Origin: Gyrodactylus bullatarudis
Lineage: Eukaryota > Platyhelminthes > Monogenea > Gyrodactylidea > Gyrodactylidae
Length of the DNA: 64,000 bases
Assembly (NCBI GenBank): GCA_012064415.1
Contig: SSNU01000011.1
Coordinates: 126,544-190,543 of the forward strand
Direction: 5' to 3'
Shown piece after piece: positions 56,252 to 64,000 of the stretch. The notes beneath the pieces were generated by a model. That model did no database searches, was not told where the DNA came from, and was given only the letters and a program-made list of their open reading frames with translations. The position numbers and the translations under genes were made by a program. Position 1 is the first letter of the stretch; the number at the start of each line of letters is the position of its first letter.

Positions 56252-57728
56252 TTAAAAAAGGTTCTGAAAGTTTGTTTTGTTCGTAGTTGAGACTGGTTGG
56301 TTAAAGTTTCGTTGGTGCTGAAGACTATTGGAATGATGTAGGTTTGGTTTCCCTTGAACTTGGGAATTTCGATTGGAATTCGGCTGCAGATAACATGGTT
56401 AAAATTTACAAATAATTCTTTATTAAAATCTTTAGCAAATATCTAACCACTTGCGAAATGATAATAAATAAATAAACTCAGTGGAGATAGTCACTCACAT
56501 TGTTATTATCAACTTTTGGCTTTTTATTAGGAGGTACATTACCCAAATGATCACCGGGTCGCATTTGAGAGGAACGATTTTGATCTGGTCTAGTGGTATC
56601 AGCAACTTGGGACTTTCTTGCAATCATGTCCTCACGCTGGTGCCTTTCCAACTTTCTTGATTGGTAGCACTACCAGAAATTATAGAGAAATGACAAACGC
56701 AGTTAAACTAGACATTCATTAAATTCTCCAAAGTATTTTCAACTATTAAACCTCATGCCTTGATTTTGTAATTAAAATTTAAAATCCATTCTTCTCGATA
56801 TATTAAATTCCACTGAATGAAAAACTAAATTGAATAGATAGCCTAAAAAATTTTCAATAAAATTCTAAAAAGTTGAAACTAAATTAACTTTGGTTATTTG
56901 GTCAGAATAATTTGATGAGAAAGTTTGGATTTTAAATTTAATTACAAAATATAAAGAATAAAAGAGGAATCTTACGCGGAGTGACTGTCTCAGTTGCTCT
57001 TTTATGCGGAGATCACAAGCCTGAAAAGCTAAAGTGAATTCTTCCGCAATGTGCTTGATCTCAGCTAGTTTAAGGTCAGGCGAGAATGTAGTGAACCATT
57101 CGCCTTTAGCGCAATTAATTTCTGTACTATTCCACTTAGCAGCAACATAAAGACTAGCTGCAGCTATTGCCTCTGCTGAATAATCCAAGATGAGAGGAGT
57201 TAAATGAAGGAGATTTGTGCAGACATAATAACTTGTATGTGATATTTCTTTAGGAAATTGATTCTTTTTAATTGCTGTTACTAATACAACGTGAGGCTGC
57301 TTTACTTCCAGTGTACGAAATCCAATAACCATAAGAATAGTGGATTCAAGGGCATGGATATTAATCACTATGCGTTTAAACAAGTCTGAAGATTCGTCTG
57401 GCATCGGTTTACGCATTATATCGTACGAAGCTTTAATAAGAAGCACGAGTTTCCGAGAAAAATCTTCCGTTTTACAAGCAATGTAGAAACATGCAATAGC
57501 TACCAATATAGGTTTGAAAGTTTCTGGAGAGAAATTTTGATAGAAATGGTGCATGTAGAAAATGCCTGCATTAATGACAACTTGAGTTCTATTAGGAAGA
57601 AAAAGAATTTATATTAGGTGGGATATAAGATCTCACGTCTGAAGCTTTGAACCAATCTCTTGAATAAGACAGGCGCATTGCTGACGACGTGCCAAATGGA
57701 GATTTTGTTTGCAATTTGACCCGTCCAT
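56252..57728 (-). CDS. Cyclin T-like subunit of P-TEFb
   Basis: Four exons on the minus strand: 57728-57637, 57588-56976, 56669-56499 and 56383-56252. They total 1008 nt, giving 335 residues. An in-frame TAA lies 9 nt upstream of the ATG. Two cyclin folds occupy roughly residues 10-230: 'LIQEIGSKLQTTQVVINAGI', 'YIACKTEDFSRKLVLLIKAS', 'ESTILMVIGFRTLEVKQPHV' and 'YYVCTNLLHLTPLILDY' are all cyclin T hallmarks. The tail (about 100 residues) is N/Q/S-rich with a basic 'PPNKKPKVD'. Cyclin T pairs with CDK9 to phosphorylate RNA polymerase II. The N-terminal helix is shorter than usual (no WYF motif) and the tail is short. Introns are 48, 306 and 115 nt. Confidence 0.87.
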
Positions 57729-57846
57729 TGAGATTTAAAAAAAGCGGTTTATAGGCAGAATAAAACCTTTATTAATTGGAGGTAATTGTTTTAAGTGATT
57801 CTAATATTCAATAATTTAACAAAAAAAATTGTTAGAGTTCGAAGCA
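57729..57846. promoter_or_regulatory. Bidirectional promoter cyclin T/TAF8
   Basis: 118 bp between divergent start codons, both genes acting in RNA polymerase II transcription. No TATA box is evident. Confidence 0.5.
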
Positions 57847-58752
57847 ATGTCAACTAGGATAACAAGCTCTTATGGTCTTCCCCAAGGCTTTGTTGAAGCA
57901 ATAGAAGGTGTTATTGGTTATACTTCGTTAATCCTAGGTTTTTCCAATATTGAAGCGAGTGCTTTGGGAATCCTTACAAATTTATACATTTCTTGTTAGT
58001 AGTAAATTTTGATATTTATTCTAGTTCTTGAAGATATTTCAATCAAGTGTGCTAGTTATGCAGAAGTGGCTGGCAGAACAAAAATTCTACTATCTGATAT
58101 TATATTATCTCTAATTGATTTTGGATTCGATTTACGTTATCTCTTTGAAATGCCGAGAAAAAGGCAATACAAAGGATTTGCTAATCCTATAGATGTTGAA
58201 GATGACAAGAAAAATATTCATGGTCCAATTGAAAAATCAAAAGGAATTATCTCCTCTCTAGTCTTGGGTCCAGATGGTTCAGTGATATTTCCGAAATCTT
58301 TCCAGCTTAGGAATGAAGCTCCAGTCAGCCTACCGCCTAGTGTTATTCCATTAGCTCCGACACATCTTAAACTACCTGCATTGCCTGAACTTCACACCTT
58401 TTTAAACTCCAAAGTTAAAAGACCATCAGCCTCATCTGATCCAATTAACCTGCGAAAAAAGCTTTTGGACCAAAGTAGAAAAGTGCAACTATCTTTGGCT
58501 AAATTTCAAGCTAAACTTAAGCCCGTTAATTATCTTTTTAAGGAAGATCATGAATCTTTTCCTATTCTAATTCCTCTAAAATCGAAGCGTCCATATGTCA
58601 GTGCTCTACTCGCAGATTCAGATGAAAACACACAAAATTCAGTGATCGCTAAAAATACCTTTGAAGAAACAGTTGATTTGGATCATCATAATGTTAATTA
58701 TTATTTTATGAGAACCAAGTTTCCTCTTCCTGAAGACATTAATATAGTATAA
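57847..58752 (+). CDS. TAF8: TFIID subunit TAF8
   Basis: Exons 57847-57994 and 58025-58752, separated by a 30-nt intron (GTTAGT to TTCTAG), give 291 residues (human 310). The N-terminal bromodomain-associated histone fold spans the intron: 'GVIGYTSLILGFSNIEASAL' then 'LEDISIKCASYAEVAGRTKI'. The TAF8 C-terminal signature appears as 'LPALPELHTFLNSKVKR' (family pattern P-x-x-P-x-x-H-T). TAF8 pairs with TAF10 in the histone-fold module of TFIID. The distal tail is weakly conserved. Its stop codon is 54 bp from the stop of the convergent MICOS gene. Confidence 0.88.
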
Positions 58753-58806
58753 TAATGTAATTTGAACAGTTTTTATATTTCTTCATTAAATGATTCTAAC
58801 ACTAAT

Positions 58807-59240
58807 TTATTTAAAAGAATCATAGAGTTCCTTTGATTTTTCGTATCCCATCTTAGAGAAAGATTTAAAATTTTCTGGGTAAACAGCCATTCCTGCAAAT
58901 GATCCAGTAGTTAAGCCAGTTAAGAGTTTTCTCACAACTCCTCCCTTATGGGCTAAAATTACTCCGAATAGAGAACTAGCAGTCACGAAGGAGGCATTAA
59001 TCAGGTTTTTTGAAGAAAAGTATTCTGAATTAACTGATGTTTCTATGCCAGCGAAATAATTTTTTCTTATTGTAACAAAATTTTCTTGTATAATTTGCCT
59101 AGAAGTTTTCACGCAAGGAAAAATAATCTTATCCAATTCATTCATTTTATCAACGCTGTACTCATATTGTTGTTCTTTATCTGGATAAATCGTAACCTAA
59201 TAAAATATAAGGATTCACAACCTACTTCTCCCAATTTCAT
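58807..59240 (-). CDS. MICOS subunit, MIC26/MIC27 (APOO/APOOL) family
   Basis: Exons 59240-59226 (15 nt) and 59196-58807, separated by a 29-nt intron (GTAGGT to TTATTAG), give 134 residues. Features of the family: an N-terminal helical part with 'RQIIQENFVTIRKNYFAGIE', then two membrane segments around a glycine-rich turn ('FVTASSLFGVILAHKGGVVR' and 'LLTGLTTGSFAGMAVYPENF'). MIC26 and MIC27 sit in the inner mitochondrial membrane at cristae junctions. This protein is shorter than the human pair (198 and 268), and I cannot choose between them. The tiny first exon is inferred from frame and splice signals only. Confidence 0.75.
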
Positions 59241-59325
59241 AATTAGTGAATAAATAAACACTTGAAGTTAACTTATAAATTTTTTGTTGTTTATTTTGTT
59301 ATACTTATTGAAATAATGACATGAT
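59241..59325. promoter_or_regulatory. Bidirectional promoter MIC26-27-like/MTR4
   Basis: 85 bp between divergent start codons, very AT-rich. No defined motif. Confidence 0.5.
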
Positions 59326-62300
59326 ATGAGTATTTTCGGCGTGGATCTTGACCTTCTCGCTGCTCCTGTCGAAGAGAGCTCGAATGTCGGAAGAAAGTGA
59401 GAATTATAACTTATATTCAGTATAGATCTCAGCTCCTACCACTATCCAAGATTGAGTCTGAAATCAATTCATCCACCTTATCGATAGACCTTGACTTTAG
59501 AGTCATTGACATTTCAACTGAAGGATGTCTTCATCAATGTGTTCTTCCTCATGGTTATAACTATGTTCCTCTTAAGCCAATGTCTGCTGAGCCTGCTCGC
59601 AAATATTCCTTCACCCTTGATTACTTTCAACGTCAATCAATACTTTGCATCGAAAACCAACAGAGTGTGTTGGTTTCTGCCCATACCTCAGCTGGTAAGA
59701 CCTGTGTAGCTGAATATGCTGTCGCAATGTGCATTACTAAAAAGCAACGAGTTGTATATACCACTCCAATTAAAGCTCTCAGTAATCAAAAATTTAGAGA
59801 TTTCCAAGAGATATTTGTCGATGTCGGCTTGATGACGGGAGATATAACCATCAACCCAGATGCATCGGTGATAATCATGACTACAGAAATTCTCAGAGCC
59901 ATGCTGTATCGTGGTAGTGATCTTACCCGAGAAATTGGCTGGGTCATCTTTGACGAAATTCACTACATGAGAGAAAAGTCTCGGGGTGTCGTTTGGGAAG
60001 AGACCCTCATTCTCCTTCCTGATGCTGTCAGGATGGTCTTTTTGAGTGCCACTATTCCTAATGCCTCTCAGTTTGCTCAATGGATTGTTAGTTTACACAA
60101 AGCCCCATGCCATGTTGTTTATACAGACTATCGTCCTACTCCGTTACAACACTATGTTTTCCCATGCAGCGGTGATGGTATATTTCTTGTGGTTAATCAA
60201 CAGGTAAGTTATAAACTTGATTATTTCTCAATATTTGAAAAAAATTAACATTTCAAAACAGAGAGAATTCATTGCCGAAAACTTCGCCAAAGCTGTGAAT
60301 GTGATATCGAATGCTGGCGACAATGCCAAAAATGATTCTGAAATTCGCGGTCGAAGTTTGCGTCAAAATAACAGCTGTTTTCAATTAGTTAAAATGGCAA
60401 TAGACAGAGAACTAGATCCCCTGATCGTATTTTCATTTAGCAAACGAATGTGTGAACTTTATGCTGAACATTTGAGTAAAATTGAGCTGACTAAAGAAAA
60501 AGAAAAGTCTGCAATTGAATTAATATTTAACAATGCAATCAGTTGTCTAAAAGATGAGGATAAAAATATACCCCAGATCAAGTCCATGTTGCCCATGGTC
60601 AAGAGAGGCATCGGTGTCCACCATGGCGGTCTACTGCCTATACTCAAGGAGATTGTTGAAATCCTCTTTGCAGAAGGCTACATTAAAGTATGATTGATTT
60701 TGATGACGATGAAAATTTTTTTCCTCTTTTACGAATCTCTTGTTAGATTCTCTTTGCCACTGAAACCTTTGCAATGGGCTTGAACATGCCTGCCAGGACA
60801 GTTTTGTTTACAGCCACTTCAAAGTTTGATGGAAAAGTCAATCGCCTAATCAGTCCTGGCGAGTATATCCAAATGTCTGGTCGCGCAGGAAGAAGAGGTA
60901 AAGATAAGCTGGGAACTGTGATAATGATGATGGACAACAAGATACCGCCCACATCAGCTAAAAATTTATTATGTGGCTCAGCTGATCCATTGAATTCCGC
61001 TTTTACTCTGACCAACACTATGGTTTTGAACCTGCTCAGAGTTGAAGGCCTTAATCCTGAGTACATGTTGCAAAAGAGTTTCCTCCAGTTTCAAAACTAT
61101 CAGTCCTTACCAAAGTATCGGGAAAAGCTTGAATATATCCAAGAGGAAATAAAAAAGATTCCCTGTCCAGATAATTTTGACCCAGATAGGGATCTGGAGT
61201 CCCTAACTGATTATGTCAAGTTTTGCGAAGCAATTGAACAACTTCACGACATGAAATGGGCCAACATTCCCAGACAAAAAATGATGAAATATGTTCAACC
61301 AGGAAGAGTTATCAAGGTAAGCTCATCATTGTTTCCACTCAAAACTATTCATTTTGTTCATATCGCAAGTTCGACCTCAAGAGTGAAAACTCTTTACACA
61401 GTCTTGCTAAACTTACTCAAAGCTGATTATGAAATCCGATCAACTTAATCAGTTTTGGAAAATGACACTATTTTAATATTTTTGCTAGCCAATCATATTT
61501 TTATTAATCCTGTAATCTGCGAATGAGGACTAAAGGGGAAAAAACCCTTTGTAGCTACTTGCTAAACTTAGACAAAGCTGAATAGTAATAATCATTCGTC
61601 AATTCAGTTTTAAAAAAGCATTGAGTGCATGCCTGGGGTACTAGGGGTGAAAACCCCTAACGAAAGCCTGCTAAACTTGATCAAAACTTGTTACATGGCT
61701 TCTCCTTCAAATTAGTTTTGGAAAATGTTTGCATTTGCAATATAGTGGAAAGCAAGATGTTTTCTTCTGGTCTATGGACCTTGTTGCTAAATAAATACTA
61801 GAATATCTTTGTACGTTGAAGATATCTACACATAATAATTTTAGAAAGTATTCCTGTTCTAAGCTGTTTTTGCAGGCCCGAGGTACTAGTGGTGAGAACC
61901 CCTAACAAAAGCCTGCTAAACTTGATCAAAACTGATAACGAAATCACACATGAGTTTTGGAAAAGGGTATATGAGCAATATAGTGGAAAGCCAGATGTTT
62001 TCTTCTGGATTATGGACCTTGTTGCTAAATAAACGCTAGAATATCTTGGTACCTTTAAGATATCTATACACCAATTTATGCAATCGCTAGAATTCTCAAG
62101 TTGAACTCGAGAACGTGGAAAGATTGCAAAACAGTAAGGTGTCTCATTACTGTAGTAAATACACCAAAATTACAATAATACCCGCAATATAGTGGAAAGC
62201 CAGATGTTTTCTTCTGGTCTATGGACCTTGTTGCTAAATAGAAGAGAAAATATTATTCTAATAATTTCAGACAATTTCTATTTACTGTATAACTTTTATT

Positions 62301-63781
62301 AGGATATCGATATATATTGAATAAATCTTATTTTTTTTCTAGATCAAGCGTGACGAAATGAGCTTCTTTGGTCATGGAATAATTCTTAGTCCTGTCCCTG
62401 GAGCCAATAAACTCCACTGCTTGATCATGGTTGATAAGTCTACACCAAAGCCAATTCCTCGTAAGAATTTCAGAAACGATGAACCTCATATTGATCCCGA
62501 TGTCAATCTCTACTCTTTCAACTATGTCTCACCACCTCATAACACGGATCCTGAGTCCTTGGACTGGAAACCAGCTGTGACCACAATTCCCATGAAAGCA
62601 ATAATCGGTATAACTACTGTTTGCTTGAGAATTGAACAAATGCTTGATGAGAATTCTCCATCACCCGGCAAGAAACGCAAACGCGAGAAAAAAGAAAAAT
62701 CCGACGAAATATTTCACAAGGTGTGCAGACTCGGGGAGGACTTGAAAAGACACATATACCTCAGTATCCATAGAGCCAAGGAGAAATTATCCCATTCTGG
62801 CTTACCCTACATTGATCCAATTTTGGACCTCAAAATATCCGATACCAAACTTGAAAAGTTATCGCAAGTAATCATCCTCATAAATCTAGATCATAATTTA
62901 AAATGTTAATAGTCTCTAATTTATCCTAGAAAATAGAAAACCTGAAGAAGCGAATTGAACTGAATCCACTTCATAGTAATGAGAATCTAAAAGAGATACT
63001 GGCATATCACAAGAGATGTTCTAACAACTATGCAATTTTAAATAAAGCCTTGAGTAACTTGCGTCAGTGTGAGTCAGTCATCCAACTAGACGAATTGGTT
63101 GCTAGGAAAAGACTTCTTCGCCGGTTAGGCTTTTCACTTGATGATGATTCTGTTGCCTTGAAAGGAAGAATCGCTTGTGAAATAACCACAGGGGATGAAC
63201 TTTTACTGACAGAACTGCTTCTCGATGGCCTATTCAGTGAACTTACTCCAGAACAATGTGCCGCTGTCTTATCAGTCTTTGTCTCTGAAGGAACAAGCAA
63301 GAATCTTGAGGGTAAGCCCAAGTATGCTCCGAAACCTGACCTCCAAAAAGCCCTGGACATGATAAAAGAAAAAGCAAAGTTAATAGGAAAAATTTCCGAA
63401 GAGTGTCGTATGGCAGCTGGTGCCATTAAACAATCGGAATCTACAAGTCTATCCCATCTCAACAATAGCTCTTCTGATAACTTAGTCAACAAGATTCTCT
63501 TTGAGACTGAAGAATTAGATTATGTTGCTAGGTTTGACGGTAACCTCATGGAGCCAGTACGAAGTTGGGCTCAGGGAAGTTCTTTTGTTGAAGTTGCCAA
63601 GATGACTCATCAAATGGAGGGAAGTATAGTGAGGTCATTCAGAAGACTCGAAGAATTATTACGTCAAATGCACTGTGCTGCCAAGGTTGCTGGGGATTCC
63701 CAATTAGAGGACAAATTTGTCCGATCCATGATCTTGATAAAGAGAGATATTATTTTTGCAAACAGTTTATATTTGGCTTAA
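59326..63781 (+). CDS. MTREX: Exosome RNA helicase MTR4
   Basis: Six exons: 59326-59396, 59426-60203, 60262-60687, 60747-61316, 62343-62867 and 62930-63781. They total 3222 nt, giving 1073 residues (human 1042). Introns are 29, 58, 59, 1026 and 62 nt. Helicase motifs: Walker A 'AHTSAGKT' (109-116), 'DEIH' (200-203), 'LSATIPN', '[12 protein letters not shown]', and motif VI '[10 protein letters not shown]'. An arch/KOW region follows ('[15 protein letters not shown]' starts exon 5), and the C-terminal DSHCT domain ends in '[17 protein letters not shown]'. MTR4 unwinds substrates for the nuclear exosome as part of TRAMP-type complexes. The N-terminus '[14 protein letters not shown]' is short and lies on its own 71-nt exon. 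All joins keep frame. Confidence 0.95.
61400..62240 (+). repeat. Degenerate tandem repeat in MTR4 intron 4
   Basis: TTGCTAAACTT-type units recur at about 61404, 61559, 61670 and 61914. A second motif, CAATATAGTGGAAAGCCAGA and about 60 bp following, recurs at about 61738, 61976 and 62186. The two best units are about 240 bp each. A short hairpin, CCAGATGTTTTCTTCTGG, is conserved in the copies. The repeats explain why this intron is far longer than the other four. Confidence 0.75.
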
Positions 63782-63864
63782 TTTAAAATTATAGTTGTAA
63801 ATATACATTGACATTCATAACCCCACTTACCAGCTTAATTTAAGTACATAGAAAGAATCGATAC

Positions 63865-64000
63865 TAAAGCGAGTTGACATAAGGATGAGAATTTCCTATT
63901 TTTACAAAAAACTCAATATGTTTATCCAGAAAGTCAGGAAAAAAAATTTTAATTTTTTGGATTCCACTATGAAATGAGCTGATTAGTTTTGAATACAAAA
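63865..64000 (+). repeat. MITE end running off the window
   Basis: AGCGAGTTGACATAAGGATG and the following TTTTTACAAAAAACTC match the left end of the small-MITE family. Confidence 0.5.

Noticed and set aside
59688..60080. Minus-strand frame of 130 codons
   Set aside because: Shadow of the MTR4 helicase exon.
63064..63492. Minus-strand Ser-rich frame of 142 codons
   Set aside because: Shadow of the last MTR4 exon.
1..64000. CRISPR arrays, bacterial operons, tRNA or rRNA genes
   Set aside because: None seen on reading. The genes are eukaryotic with introns, and no spaced short direct-repeat array or tRNA-like cloverleaf was recognised by eye; a tRNAscan run would settle the tRNA question.

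Overview
The window is nuclear DNA from an AT-rich animal. Evidence: spliceosomal introns in every conserved gene, animal housekeeping proteins (MTR4, TAF8, cyclin T, CWC27, mitochondrial prolyl-tRNA synthetase, a MICOS subunit), and typical metazoan transposons (Penelope-like, piggyBac, MULE, Tc1/mariner, pogo). Many introns are only 29-34 nt. Such micro-introns are known from dicyemids and flatworms, among others, but I cannot name the taxon. There are two assembly gaps, at 29195-29684 and 48640-49526.

Layout. 1-1.2 kb: remnant of a repeat-borne protein of unknown function. 2.3-9.3 kb: a three-exon gene of unknown function whose first intron holds a complete MULE with a 9-bp target duplication, itself invaded by a piggyBac and by foldback elements. 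9.6-13 kb: a diverged, probably broken paralogue of that gene. 15-23 kb: Penelope fragments, a large foldback, and dead Tc1-like and mariner transposases. 23.2 kb: a small secreted cysteine-rich protein. 23.8-28.5 kb: TA-flanked MITEs and a pogo-like element. 29-30 kb: two head-to-head Penelope 5' ends with hammerhead ribozymes, flanking a gap. 31-47 kb: mostly repeats, one globin-type exon, an inverted duplication, and a Penelope element with reverse transcriptase and GIY-YIG endonuclease. 47.7-63.8 kb: a dense housekeeping cluster.

The cluster is built from head-to-head pairs: PARS2/CWC27 (94 bp between start codons), cyclin T/TAF8 (118 bp), and MIC26-27-like/MTR4 (85 bp). TAF8 and the MICOS gene converge with 54 bp between stops. 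PARS2 is stretched by a 4.8-kb intron that has taken up a Penelope copy.

The most interesting signal is the Penelope family. Its pseudo-LTRs share one layout: endonuclease C-terminus, TATA-like box, hammerhead ribozyme, 30-36 nt leader, then the start codon of the next copy. I see three distinct ribozymes with an intact core and two decayed ones. All have a very short helix II. The three intact types share complementarity between the bases just before GAAA and a box upstream of helix I, suggesting a pseudoknot. The endonuclease C-termini end in a basic cluster followed by a PIP-box-like motif (Q-x-x-[ILM]-D-x-F-V).
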